Below, piece after piece: positions 12,697 to 23,387 of a stretch of 64,000 nucleotides of DNA (position 1 is the first letter of the stretch; every line of letters begins with the position of its first letter). The translations under genes were made by a program, and so were the position numbers. Origin of the DNA: Caenorhabditis elegans (taxonomy: Eukaryota; Nematoda; Chromadorea; Rhabditida; Rhabditidae); NCBI RefSeq assembly GCF_000002985.6, contig NC_003279.8:13640001-13704000 (forward strand). Direction: 5' to 3'. The notes under the pieces were generated by a model. The model made no database searches and was not told the origin of the DNA. It saw nothing but the letters and a program-made list of their open reading frames with translations.

Positions 12697-12991
12697 TTAT
12701 TCTTTGTTTGAATAAATGAGAGCATTCGAAACTTTTTTAAAAAATCTGAATGAGGACTCTAAAGCAGACAAATCTGACCACGTGGCTGCAAATATTCGAG
12801 AATCGATTGAAAATCCCACTACTAGGAATCCGTACTAGAGCCTTTTCGAAGGAGAAATACTGTTTTCAAGGGAAAAACGACAGAAAATTCGAGTGAAAGC
12901 AACCTCTGAAACAGCTTCTGTTCTCCCCCAACCTCGAAAATCAAAACCTTTTTTATTAAAGGTAACAACAATTTTATTGAATCAACAATAC

Positions 12992-13685
12992 TTATTCCTC
13001 GCTGTCAACGTTGACGTTGGTGAGTCCGTGGAAGTTGGTGCATGGAACGTAGGTGCAGAGGGTGTAGAGCTTTTGAGCGGAGTCCTCATCCTCGTTACGG
13101 CGGCGGGAGAGACGGACACGAACTCTGTATGGAACGTTCTTGATTCCCTTGGACCAGATGAACTTGTTGAGCTTGGTGTCGACACGCACATCGTTGGTCT
13201 TCATCTGGATCTTGGCGAACTTCTTGATCTCGTCGATGGCACGTGGAGCACGCTTCTTGGATCCGCTGAAAACGCATTATTGGATAAGAACTTCGCAAAA
13301 TCATCATTTTTACCTCTGATTTCCCGCTATATTTCAACCGAATTTGAGGATGCCCCTGAGATCTCCGTCCGATTCTCGAATGAGAAACGAACGGCGTTTC
13401 TGGAGAGAGCCACTCACCAGAAAACGAGGCGGGTAAGCTCCGTTAGTCCGGCCACCGCGGTTCGGGCTAGAACCTGCTCATTAAAGAGCTGCGATGACAG
13501 GCGTGGGCCAACACACCGCTTCCAGGTGGAGCACGTGTTAGCATGTGAGCAGGAAATTTGAGCGAAAGATGGAAAATAGTGTAAACTTACATTCCTCTGA
13601 TGCGGGCGTGGATGTGAATGGTGTATTCACGGGTGACGACCTCGTTGATGGTGCTGCGGGACTTCTTCTCGTTCTTTGGAGCCAT
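12992..13685 (-). CDS. rpl-31: 60S ribosomal protein L31
   Basis: Component of the large cytosolic ribosomal subunit near the peptide exit tunnel. Two exons, 13685-13591 and 13265-12992, give 122 residues, the usual length for this family. The N-terminus reads [20 protein letters not shown]. The second exon carries the conserved [20 protein letters not shown] core and ends in VNVDSEE. A TTTTTCAG acceptor lies just upstream of the start codon, so the mRNA is probably trans-spliced. The codons are strongly biased to the C-ending, highly expressed set. The 325-bp intron is long and GC-rich for a ribosomal gene here and seems to hold a structured RNA. Confidence 0.97.
13365..13552. ncRNA. Candidate structured RNA inside the rpl-31 intron
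   Basis: The middle of the rpl-31 intron is much richer in G and C than the surrounding introns and folds readily. A strong hairpin spans 13365-13394 (CCGTCCG pairing with CGAACGG including one G-T, then TTCTC/GAGAA). A second, GGTTC/GAACC, is at 13459-13474. A long-range stem pairs 13473-13480 with 13545-13552 (CCTGCTCA/TGAGCAGG). Introns of ribosomal protein genes often host snoRNAs. I cannot place a definite H/ACA or C/D box pair, so class and strand are open. Confidence 0.45.
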
Positions 13686-14234
13686 CGCGACTTGACTGGA
13701 TTACCTGAAAAATCTTAATTTTAAAATTAAACTAGAAACTGAGAACACAAGAATTATAAGGAAAAATGCATAAAAATCATAGTAGGAGCTTTATTTCAGA
13801 GAGAAAACATGATAATTATACGATTTACACATTGAAAAAATATTTTTTAAATGAAAAAAAATAAAAATTTACGAAAAAATCACAAATTTCCATTGGAAAA
13901 GCGTAAAAATTTTTAGGATAAAAATGGAAAACTCCATTGCAATTCCCTAATCGTGGCGAGACCCATCGAGATAAATCCATGCGCCTTTAAGAAAGTTCAA
14001 CGGAGCATACTTGCATTATTTTTCTTTTGTGTTTATTTTCGCCGAGATGACTCACAAAACGGGACGATTTGTACAAACAAAGACCAAATTTTTTATTTCC
14101 AAATGCTAAATTGCTGATTTCCGAAATCGGCGTGTTAGAATTACAAAGTAAATAGTGGAAAATTGCCGGAAAACTACTGGAAAAGTGAGTTACAACTTCT
14201 TCTTGACTTCAAAAAAAAATCGCTTTGTTTTCAG

Positions 14235-17200
14235 ATGATAATTTACACAACACCAACAGCTTTAATACTCGAAGAACAAGGAGAACGTGTGGAATTTGAT
14301 CGCAGAAATGGGAAAGTACTGGAAAAACCGGAAGAATCGCTGGAAATCCTCGATCAAGATGTGGTTTTGTGCGGAAACGTCGAGTTTTTGATCGGAAAAA
14401 TATCGTTTGACGAGCAGCATTTTCTGTTTTTCGTCGTCGATAGTTCGGTGGTAGCGTGTTATAGAGGAACGTCAGCCGAGAGCTCCCATTCAATCCGGAG
14501 AATCGAGCGGGTTATCGCGATAAATGTGAAATCCGATGGCTCCGTGATAAAATCTCAAATCACCCCGGGCTCCGGCACTAAATTAAAGCAAGGAACCGAG
14601 AAAATAATGAAGTTTTTCGCGGAAAAAGTGACAAAAGCCGAGCCCCGTCCGGCTTTACTGGATGATGTGCTCAAGCTGTTCAATGATTCGAAGGATTTCT
14701 ACTTTTGTCGAAGCCGTGACGTCACAATATCCTCACAAAAGTATTTCGAGAAGCGTGAGGCTCATACGTCGGAGGATTCGTTTTTTTGGAATAAGAGGAT
14801 GGTGGGAAACCTGGGAGAAGCCAAAATTTCCGATAAATTCACATGCCCAATTATGCAAGGATATGTGGCCACAAGTCAGCTGGAAATTACGGATCAGGTA
14901 TTAAAAAATCCCACAAATTAATTAAATAATTAGATTATTGAATAAATTTCCAGATAAACGCCTATCTGACAATCACAATAATTTCCCGACGATCTACCCG
15001 CCGCGCGGGAGCCCGCTACCTACGACGTGGCATCGACGAGGCTTCCAACGTGGCAAACTTCGTGGAAACTGAGCTCATTTTGAACATTTTCGAGCATGAG
15101 CTCAGTTTTGTGCAGTGCCGCGGCTCGATTCCCGTATTCTGGTCTCAGCGTGGCTTCAAGTATCGCCCACCGCTAATTATCAATAGATCTGTGGAGGAGA
15201 CGCATGGCGTGTTCACGGAGCATTTTAAACGGCTTAAAGCCCACTACGACACTCCTCTTGTGGCGGTAAGCCTCGTGGATCAACGTGGCAGAGAGCTTCC
15301 GCTGGCTCAGAGGTTTCTGGAGCATTGTGTGAAGGCCGATGATAATGACGTCACGTTTTTCTCGTTTGATTTGCATCAGCATTGTAGAGGGCTTAATTTT
15401 CAAAAAGTAAAATTTTTTGATTGAAAATAAAATTCGAATAAAATTGAATTGAGTGGGGCTTCACACTACAAACTACAAAATTTTGAGAGCCTCACCCATA
15501 TGTTTTTTCTGATTTTCCAGTAAAAAAACTCACATTTTTTCTAAAATCAAGTTTTTTTGACAGAAAAAATAACAAATTTTGCTGGAAAAATCGATTTTTG
15601 TTCTAAAAACCTGAAACTTTTCATTATAGAAGGCTCTATTTTCAAAAAGTAAGCGTTGTAGTTTGAGTGAGGCTAACACTACAAACTACACAGATTTTGG
15701 GAGCCTCACCCAAAGTTTTTCTAGAGTGTCTTTGAAACAGAAAATCGTATTTATAAACTAAAAAAATGAGTATTAAATCGTTTTCCGAGTTAAAAACTTC
15801 CGAAAATCACTGAAAATATTGGTTGAGGCTCACACTACAAACTACAGAATCTTGTAGCCTCACCCAAATTTTCTCCCCAAAAATCGATTTTTGTTCTAAA
15901 AACCTGAAACTTTCAAAATTTCTTCAAGATTGCTAACTTTCTAGAGTCACTTTGAAACAGTAAGTCGTATTTTTAGACAAAAAAAAGTATTTCTGCCCGA
16001 GAAAAATGAGTATTAAATAGTTTTCATATTGGTTGAGGCTCACACTACAAACTACAGAATCTTGTAGCCTCACCCAAATTTTGTAGTTTGTAGTCTCTCA
16101 GCCTCAACCAAATGTCAATTTCCGCCTCAAATGTTAATTTTTAAAACATTTTTTTTCTAAAAAACGTTCCAAATTCCAGCTCCAAACGCTTATCTCCTCA
16201 ATGGAAGAAACACTGAAAACCATTGGCTTCTGCTGGGTCGACAAAACCGGAGAAGTGGTTCAATCCCAAAAAGGCGTCGTCCGAACCAACTGTATCGACT
16301 GTCTGGACCGAACGAATCTTGTTCAGGGCCAAATCTCCCTGTTTGTAGTGTTACAGCAGGCTCAACGCCTCGGAATCTTCGGACCGCTGTGCGAACCGCC
16401 CGAAGTGCTCGTACAGACGATGCAAACGATGTGGGCTGATAATGGAGATGTGATATCGACGCAATACGCCGGAACCGCCGCGCTGAAGGGAGATGTGACG
16501 AGGAATGGAGAGCGGAAGCTGATGGGGGTCATGAAAGATGGATATAATAGTGCATCGAGGTACGGGAAGCTAGAAAAAATGGCGAAAATTCGATTAAAAT
16601 CGACTTGGTTGAGGCTCACACTACAAACTACAGAATTCTGACAGCCTCAACCAGAAAATTAGTTTTGGGTGAGGCTAACACTACAAACTACACTCTTTGT
16701 GAGCCTCACCAAAGTTGATCATAAGTTATTTTTTTCGAATTTTTCGGTAAAAAATCACATTTTTTTCCTTGAATCGAGTATTTTTGAAAGAAAAAATAAC
16801 AAATTTGGCTGGAAAAATCGATTTTTGTTCTAAAAACCTGAAACTTTAAACTAAAAAAAGTATTTCTGCCCTAAAAAAATAAGCATTAAATAGTTTTCCG
16901 AGTTAAAAACACCAGAAAATCACTAGGAATATTGGTTGAGGCTCACACTACAAACTACAGAATCTCGTAGCCTCAACCAAGTCTCTGCCTCAACCAAATA
17001 TCAATTTCCGCCTCAAATGTTCATTTTCAATACACTTTTTTACAATTCAAGAAAATAAAAAAGCACAAAATTCACACTACAAACTACAGAATCTTGTAGC
17101 CTCACCCAAATTTTGTAGTTTGTAGTCTCTCATCCTCAACCGAATGTCAATTTCCGCCTCAAATGTTCATTTTCAATACATTTTTTCTAATTCAAAAACA

Positions 17201-18139
17201 TTCTCACACTACAAACTACACAATTTTCCGTTTTCAGATACTACCTAACACACACCAAAGATGCTCAACGCCAAAAAGCCATCAATATAGTGACAGGACA
17301 AACGGAAGCCGACGAAAATGCAGAAGAAGAGGAAAATGAGAAGGAAGAAGAAGAGAATATCAGTCGAATGGTGACTGAAACCATACAATTCCTGGTTCCA
17401 ACCCAGCAAACTGTCATCGCTGGCTGGGGATTGATTAACGCATTCCAAAGTAGCGATGAAATCGACACAGTCGTCATATTAACCCGCTCCAATTTGTATA
17501 TTGTAACCTATGAAATCGATGGAGAAAAGATGACTGATGTGCAAATCGTTGCGCTGGAAGATATCAATACTATTCAAACAGGAACATCTGGAAATAATCG
17601 ACAATGTGCTCGACTGGAAACTCTCGAAGGTGTATTCATTTGGAGGCCATCTACTGTTCGGTTATTTAATAATACTGCAATCCGTCTGAAATCCTTGGAA
17701 GAAGCCAATGAGTATATTTCGTCGGTCGCTGAGCAGATTCAGGTTGGCAGGAATATGCTGACTGGCGCTGAAGGTTCAGTTGTTCCGGTGGCAAAGATTA
17801 CGGTTTGGGTGGCTTGAGATTTTCAAAATCTAGAATTAGAAGTTTCAGATCCCTCAAATGTCGGTTCATAGAAAATCGATGGCTGCGATGGGTGCACTGT
17901 TCGGGAAGATCAAGCGAGTTGGGAAGCCATCCAGTCTATCGAAAAGTGCTTCCACAATTTCAACTGCTCAACTTCCAGAAACCGATGGAAACGAATCGGA
18001 CGCATCGCAAAAATCGGATCACTTAATGACGAAAATCCTGAAAATGTCACAATTTAAATCAGATTCTCCCCAACCCGAACCATTTTCCTCGCTACTACCC
18101 GCTATCTCCGAGTGTCAAACTAAAATTTCACTTTTGTAA
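14235..18139 (+). CDS. SAC-domain phosphoinositide phosphatase, INPP5F/Sac2 type
   Basis: Probable PI(4)P 4-phosphatase of endosomal membranes, by homology with INPP5F. Five exons, 14235-14897, 14954-15406, 16180-16559, 17238-17802 and 17849-18139, give 783 residues with all phases matching. The SAC catalytic motif is RTNCIDCLDRTN, with Cys410 and Arg416 of CX5R. After it come an acidic stretch around 515-535 and a region from about 540 to 650 (starting TETIQFLVPTQQ) that resembles the hSac2 domain, which marks INPP5F rather than SAC1 or synaptojanin. No 5-phosphatase domain follows. The start codon lies right after a TTTTCAG acceptor. AATAAA follows the stop within a few bases. Introns 2 and 3 hold family D hairpins. 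Human INPP5F is longer at its C-terminus. Confidence 0.9.
15440..17235. repeat. Family D short hairpin repeats in SAC phosphatase introns 2 and 3
   Basis: Many copies of a roughly 50-bp inverted repeat. One end reads TTGGTTGAGGCTCACACTAC, then AAACTACA, and the other TAGCCTCAACCAA, often with a TGTAGTTTGTAGT copy on the second arm. Clear copies lie near 15455-15500, 15660-15715, 15820-15870, 16035-16110, 16605-16720, 16930-16990 and 17070-17220. The spacers also repeat (GATTTTTGTTCTAAAAACCT), so larger segments were duplicated. Confidence 0.85.
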
Positions 18140-18207
18140 AGAAATAAATAAATTATTGCCTCCTGGATTTAACAGCAACATTCAATCTATTTATTTCTGG
18201 TTTACAG

Positions 18208-18374
18208 GGCAGCCCATCTCTCAAGAAGCCGAACCACTTGGAAAATTTGAAGAAAAAATTGGGGGAGACGAAAGAATTGGTCAGTGCGTTCGACCGCTAG
18301 GAGAGATTTACAGCTTATCTAGGTTTCAGATGAGGGTTGGGGCGATGAAGAAGAAGGTAAGCTTGAATGTTTGA
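18208..18374 (+). other. Possible alternative 3' exon(s) of the SAC phosphatase
   Basis: After a TTTACAG acceptor ending at 18207, one frame reads GSPSLKKPNHLENLKKKLGE, then TKELVSAFDR and a stop. A GTCAGT donor inside it and a TTTCAG acceptor near 18329 could extend it to a basic end (MRVGAMKKKVSLNV). The sequence looks coding and coiled-coil-like, but I found no upstream donor that joins it in phase. The AATAAA directly after the stop at 18139 argues that the main transcript ends earlier. Confidence 0.3.
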
Positions 18375-18481
18375 CGAGAGAGTGATGGGGCGGGGGGAGC
18401 GACGACAACCAAGAGAGAATTATAAAAACGAGAAAGAAGCTACAAAAAAATTTTATTTTATTTCTGCTGAATCTCTATATT

Positions 18482-19126
18482 TTACTTCCACTTCTTGTTC
18501 TCGTAATCGTAGTGTGTCGGTGCACCGAGGAATTGTCCCTTCTCGAGCACAAGCGCACGCTCAACCTGAGCCTCCTTGTACTCGTTCTGGAAGGTTGGCG
18601 GCAGTTCTGGGTACACGCAGACGTTGAGAAGAACAGCATAATAGGTGCAAAGTCCGAGCACGGAGAGGATAACGGCGGAGATCACCTTCCAGTATCCGGT
18701 TGGAGCCTCGAATTCGGACAGCGTTTGACGGAAGCTGTAGCGGTACACTGAAAACTTAGCAACATTTTCAAGTTTGTCGAGGAAAATTGAATACTAACAG
18801 AGCTTCTTCTCCTCAGCAGACAAGTTCTTCCAGTCGGCTTGCTCCTTGGCGCGAATTGGGGCAATCACACTGTCCTCCTTGCGGAATCGAATAGCTGGAT
18901 ACCAGTAGTCGAGACGATCTTGGTAGATCTGAAAAATAAATTAATTAAATTTAAAATTTATAAAATAAACAAGGCGTACGTTATCTCCATTTGCTCCGTA
19001 TCCGACGAGCTCGCGTCCAGCGGCCTTATCGGGTCCCCAGTAGAATTCCTGTCCTCCGGACAGACGGGCGGTGGTGTGCACTGCGCGGAGAGCCAAACGT
19101 GGCAGCATCATTTGACGAGCCAACAT
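18482..19126 (-). CDS. cox-4: Cytochrome c oxidase subunit IV
   Basis: Nuclear-encoded subunit of respiratory complex IV in the inner mitochondrial membrane. Three exons, 19126-18980, 18928-18799 and 18747-18482, give 180 residues. The start MLARQMMLPRLALRAVHTTA is a typical mitochondrial presequence (Arg and Leu, no acids). The matrix part includes YQDRLDYWYPAIRFRKED and EEKKLL. One membrane helix follows (WKVISAVILSVLGLCTYYAV), then the intermembrane tail. The start codon lies two bases after a TTTCAG acceptor, which suggests trans-splicing. It is convergent with the SAC phosphatase gene, with about 340 bp between their stops. Confidence 0.95.
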
Positions 19127-19534
19127 ACCTGAAATAAATAACTGGTTTATGGGTTGAAAATGCAGGAAAAACCAAAAAACAAAAGGTAAATCCGGCGTCA
19201 GTGTGGAGAAATGAAAAAAACATACTCAAATGAACTATTTTCATAATAAAAATGAATTTCTAAAGTAATTTCTAAAGTGGCCGACGGAAAACACCGATGG
19301 AAACGTGGAAGAGGATAGTTTTAGTCAGAAACGAACAAACAACAGAACACACGGGTGCAATATATTAATAATCAAAAACCGTTCTCTCTTCGTGTTTTAA
19401 GGATTAAACTAGCCGGAATACGAACAAACGATGGAAATATGTGGTTCCTTTTAATTTTTGCATAAAACTTGGCAAAATCTCCAGAAAAATCAATAAATTG
19501 GCAATGTAACAACGGCTCGCCGTTGCGGGCTGTT

Positions 19535-19625
19535 CACTCCGTAAATCGTGTTGACTGAGTAATCAACGTTTTACACGCGTTCAAGTACGCAGCCAATTGA
19601 GTCCAATAGAGCGCTCTTGCTTTTT
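19535..19625. repeat. Shared upstream repeat (copy 1)
   Basis: About 85 bp starting CCGTAAATCGTGTTGACTGA and ending near GTCCAATAGAGCGC, about 400-500 bp upstream of the cox-4 start. A near-identical copy is at 23388-23472, just upstream of ints-4. Fragments of its end (CAATAGAGCGC) recur near 413, 526 and 8143. From 19127 to 20412 I see no gene; most of it is A/T-rich filler. Confidence 0.75.
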
Positions 19626-20412
19626 GAATCTTTTGGGTGAAAAATTGAGAAAAACTTTTTATAAAAAAATTTATAAGCTCAGGCTTTGGATTTTCGCTTT
19701 TTGCGTCGAAAAATCGCCTCTACGGTGCTGGAATTAATAATCGGTGGGATTTTCGCAGGAAATTCTCTGGAAAAATCGATAAATTGGCGATTTTGGCCCA
19801 AAAACTCTGAAAAACGCTGGATTTTTCTGAAAAAGGGCTTTAAATTTGTCAAGATGAGCGGAAGAATCTGAAAAATCGATTAAAAAACTCAAGAAACTGG
19901 AAAAAAATCGAAAAAATCAGTTTTATTGCGTTTTTAAATGAGTTTTCCCAAAAAAATTGGAAAAAATACGATTTTTCATTGAAAAATTGAATAAAAATAC
20001 AAAAATTAGGGGGTTTCTCATTATTTTTCCGAAAAATCGATAAAACGTTGCCAAAAAGCTTCAAAAAGCAGATTTTTAGCAGTTTTTCACTGAAAATCCT
20101 CAAAAATCCCGACTTTTCCGAGAAAAAACAACGAAAATTCGATAATTTCTTCCCAAAACCCTTTTTTTCTAATTTCTCACAGAAAATTCTCAAAATTTAA
20201 AAATCTACCTATTTTAAACAATTTTTCTGAAAAATTTGAGAAATTTCATGTTTTTCGCCAAAAAAAAGCCATTTTTTTACGAAAAAGTGCTCTAAAAAAT
20301 CGATTTTTCAGCGAAAAATCAAAAAAAAAACAGCTGTTTTTATTGATTTTTTTTCCCTAATAATTGTAAAAAATACCAAAAAACCCTCAAAAATCACGAA
20401 TTTAGCTTCCAG

Positions 20413-20626
20413 ATCGGTGGCCAATTGACGAATATCAACAAATATCAGGATTATTATATATCCGCAAAGAAAATCAATATTCCCGGCGACGAAATTCTCG
20501 AGATTTCGTCCGGTAGAGCGCACTCGCTGATTCGAACCAATTTGGGCGTTTTTGCGATTGGTGATAATAATTTTGGGCAATGTGGACGGAATCCTGAGAA
20601 TATGGATTATGTTGTGGGCTCTGAAG
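20413..20626 (+). pseudogene. Orphan RCC1-repeat exon (RCC1L-like)
   Basis: Between a TTCCAG acceptor and a GTACAA donor lies an open stretch of 71 codons. It reads EILEISSGRAHSLIRT, then NLGVFAIGDNNFGQCGR. This is the RCC1 beta-propeller blade signature, closest in my memory to RCC1L (WBSCR16). I find no other blades in the next kilobases on either side, whereas a propeller needs about seven. Either the rest of the gene is lost or this is a duplicated fragment. A 663-bp palindromic element follows at once. Confidence 0.55.
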
Positions 20627-20733
20627 GTACAATATTTGGGATTTTTAGCTAAAACTAAGGCTTTTAGGCTTTTAGAGCAGCTTTTAGACCCCAAAAAAGC
20701 TGAAAATCGAGCTCAGCGTAGTTTTTTACCCCA

Positions 20734-21396
20734 ACACTGCAACTTTTTCCTCACGAGGGACGAGGAAAAGTGGTTTCTAGGCCATGGCCGAGGGGCCGAC
20801 AAGTTTCAGCGGCCATTTATCTTGCTTTTTTTCCGCGTGTTTTCTTTCGTTTTTCACAGCTTTTTCCCGTTTTTTCTTAATAAAACTGATAAATAAATAT
20901 TTTTTGCAGATGCTAAAACAATTTCCAAGTAAAAAAATCATGTATTCAGTGGGCAAGCAGCGGTGAAAGTGGGCATTGTAATATGATGGATTACGGGAAT
21001 ACAAAACCTAAACTTTTTCTGAAACATGATACATATGCTGCTTAAATGCTGAGACTACCTGATTTTCATAACGAGACCGCTGAAAAAGTCGAGATTTTCG
21101 CACAAAAAGTTGAATTTTGGAAACCTCAAAACTTTTTCAGCGGTCTCGTTATGAAAATCAGGTAATGTCAGCATCTAAGCATCATATGTATCATGTTTGG
21201 GAAAAAGTTTGGGTTTTGTATTCCCGTAATCCATCATATTGCATTGACCACTTTCACGCTGCTTGCCGACTGAAAACATAATTTTTTTACTTGGAAATTG
21301 TTTTAGCATCTGCAAAAAGTATTTATTTATCAGTTTTAATAAGAAAAAACGGGAAAAAACTTTTCCTCGTCCCTCGTGAGGAAAAAGTTGCAGTGT
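20734..21396. mobile_element. 663-bp palindromic (foldback) element
   Basis: The whole segment is one large inverted repeat. The ends are ACACTGCAACTTTTTCCTCA and its reverse complement. The arms stay similar all the way to a centre near 21090, with small differences. Each arm includes a GCCGACTGAAAACAT-like stretch and AACGAGACCGCTGAAAAAGT near the middle. It carries no transposase, so it is a non-autonomous foldback or MITE. No target-site duplication is evident. Confidence 0.85.
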
Positions 21397-21406
21397 ACTA
21401 ATTCAG

Positions 21407-21602
21407 ATCTTCGTCAGACTCGAAATTTTGATGAAACGTGCGGATATCGAGTAATACTACAATCCAACGGATAAAAAATCGAAGAAGTGTTCCTCTATTC
21501 GAATTTTGAAGCAGTTGAAGTAGATATTGAAATCTTTTACTATACAACGAGAAAATTGTGAAATCAATTGATGTGGGAGATCTGAAGATCGGAAAAATTT
21601 AA
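21407..21602 (+). pseudogene. Degraded coding remnant, family unknown
   Basis: After a TTCAG acceptor, one frame gives DLRQTRNFDETCGYRVILQ and then a stop. A second frame gives IEEVFLYSNFEAVEVDIEIF. A third gives KIVKSIDVGDLKIGKI. Together these look like one protein segment broken by frameshifts, resembling C-terminal parts of nematode F-box proteins in composition only. It may instead belong with the RCC1-type exon upstream. Confidence 0.3.
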
Positions 21603-21670
21603 GATTATACAATTAAAAAAACGAGGAATGAAAAAATGATAATTTTAAGAGGGGCAAATTAATCGAGCTT

Positions 21671-22302
21671 CTACTCTTGAAAATATCCGCCCCGATCTCC
21701 GCGTCCACCGCGTCCTCCGCGTCCAATACGCATCCCATCAGGCCCACGAGGCTCATCTCGATTGAGAATCAAGATCTCGGCTTCAACGTCGGCTCTACGG
21801 AACTCGTTAACCTCGAGATTGGGCTGCAGCAGTACTTGAAATACTCGGGCTGCATTTTCCTGTGGAGTCCTATCATCGATAAGTGTGCAATGGATTGTCA
21901 AAGAAGCCAGATTGGGGAACTCTCGGAGGGGAATGATTCGATCGATTGAGTGGATTGTAGTTCAGTGTCAATGTCGTCAACGATGGGCAGCTGGTCCTAA
22001 GTTGCTCAAAATCCGCTTCTCTAAGATTGTTTGAGGAAGCATCGAGAACTTGAACACGCTCAAAAACATTCATTCCTCGGAATGTTGCGATTTTGACGTT
22101 CGAAATTTCCAGTGACTAAAAATACCATGTTTGATTTAACGGTGCCTAGACAACTCACTGTGATGTTTGGATGACCGGGTAAGTCTTGTATGTTGCCAGA
22201 TACAGCATTCCGAATAACCAGGTCTTCGACATTTTCGAAGTTGAACCCATTTTGTTCGTAGAGCTTTTTTTGCTCTAAGTAACGATCGAGAATCGACTCC
22301 AT
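21671..22302 (-). pseudogene. Leucine-rich, RGG-tailed protein gene with a 4-bp frameshift
   Basis: Two exons, 22302-22159 and 22115-21671, split by a 43-nt intron. Exon 1 reads MESILDRYLEQKKLYEQNGF. Exon 2 continues with leucine-rich sequence (VQVLDASSNNLREADFEQL, then LTTLTLNYNPL) and ends in an RGG box, RGGRGGRGDRGG. The frame breaks at 21938-21945, where TCGA is doubled. Removing one copy would restore one frame through FPNLASLTIHCTLIDD to the RGG tail, giving about 195 residues. No intron can bridge the break, since no GT donor is close. It is either a recent pseudogene or a sequence error. The function is unknown; LRR plus RGG suggests an RNA-linked role. Confidence 0.55.
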
Positions 22303-22475
22303 CAGAAGGACTGACGTGGTCTCTAAAAGACTGGTAGATTTTTATGCGATCTCTTAACAAACAATCGTATTTTTCAAGAGAATGTATACAAAATCAATGA
22401 GAATTGACGTTGGAAGTATGAAAAACAACTGAAGCCAAATTGATCTCTTAAAAGTTCCAAGATATTATCAGAAAA

Positions 22476-22740
22476 ACACGATCGCACAAAAATAAGCAAC
22501 GACGCAGTGGAACAGTGGAACTCCAACTAAGACGCAGTGGAACTCCAACTGACTAAGCTTTATTTGAACTGCGATCAGCAGTGGGCGGATATTATCCGAA
22601 ATATCCGAATCAGCCGATCGAATATTTCGGATATTTTTATCCGAAGTAGCCGTTATCCGAGTTTTTCACTAATATCCGAAATTGCGAATATCCGTTTGGC
22701 GGCTTCCACGGATATTATTATCTTGACTGCTACTTGTTTT
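22476..22740. repeat. TATCCGA-rich repeat and a partial terminal repeat
   Basis: At 22476-22513 lies a partial copy of the outer arm of the nested element at 22915-23218 (CGATCGCACAAAAATAAGC). From about 22580 to 22730, ATATCCGA and its complement TCGGATAT recur many times, forming short hairpins. A related TTAGCCG-type repeat is at 35461-35560. No coding potential is visible. Confidence 0.55.
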
Positions 22741-22914
22741 ATTTCTTATTCGCAAAGTTACGCACGTTTAAATAATATTTATCGTAATTTCTGGTATACT
22801 GGAATACAAAAATGAATAATTTTATTGAAAATCTGGTTAAACAATTCTTTTTTCATTCACTTTTAAAGTTTTTTTCGAATATATTCTTCAAAAACTCGAG
22901 AAATTATTATAGAA

Positions 22915-23218
22915 AAAATACGATCGCACAAAAATAAACAACGACGCAACGACACTCCGCTATTTTTAAGCCCCTCCCACGATTTCATTTGCACCGAAAT
23001 GTGGCGGCCGCAGTGCAAATGAAATCGTGGGAGGGGCTTATGGGGTTATTCAAGTAATGTAGCAGAATGTATTTAAATACATGTTTTTTTTACTTGAATA
23101 CAGTTGTGACGTAATTTTTCTACACTTTTTAATTTTCCGACATTACTTGAACAACCCCATTAAAAATAGCGGAGTGTCGTTGCGTCGTTGTTTATTTTTG
23201 TGCGATCGTATTTTTTCT
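22915..23218. mobile_element. Nested foldback elements upstream of ints-4
   Basis: The outer arms of about 55 bp are inverted copies at 22915-22969 and 23162-23218 (ATACGATCGCACAAAAATAA, then ACGACGCAACGAC). Inside are two separate structures. One is a 25-bp perfect hairpin, 22970-22994 with 23013-23037 (GCCCCTCCCACGATTTC...). The other is a 121-bp MITE at 23040-23160 with ends ATGGGGTTATTCAAGTAATG. A larger relative of that MITE lies at 42528-42814. Copy 2 of the shared upstream repeat follows at 23388-23472. Confidence 0.8.
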
Positions 23219-23387
23219 ATAATAGCAAACATTGAAGCTTTGTTCAAAATTTTCCGTTTTTCGTTGATTTTCACGTTTTGAGCGAGAGAGCTCGGGCAAG
23301 TGAGAGGTGAGAGACGACGAGAGCGACTTGCTTGCGCATTTCACGCGCACGAGGCCGTGATAAATATTTGAAATAAAGAAGTTCCCT

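Noticed and set aside
12893..13561. A 222-codon open frame on the plus strand
   Set aside because: It runs antisense through rpl-31 exon 2 and its intron. The minus strand carries the conserved ribosomal protein, so this is a shadow.
15440..17235. CRISPR-like spaced repeats
   Set aside because: The repeats are palindromic, uneven in spacing, lie in eukaryotic introns and have no cas genes nearby.
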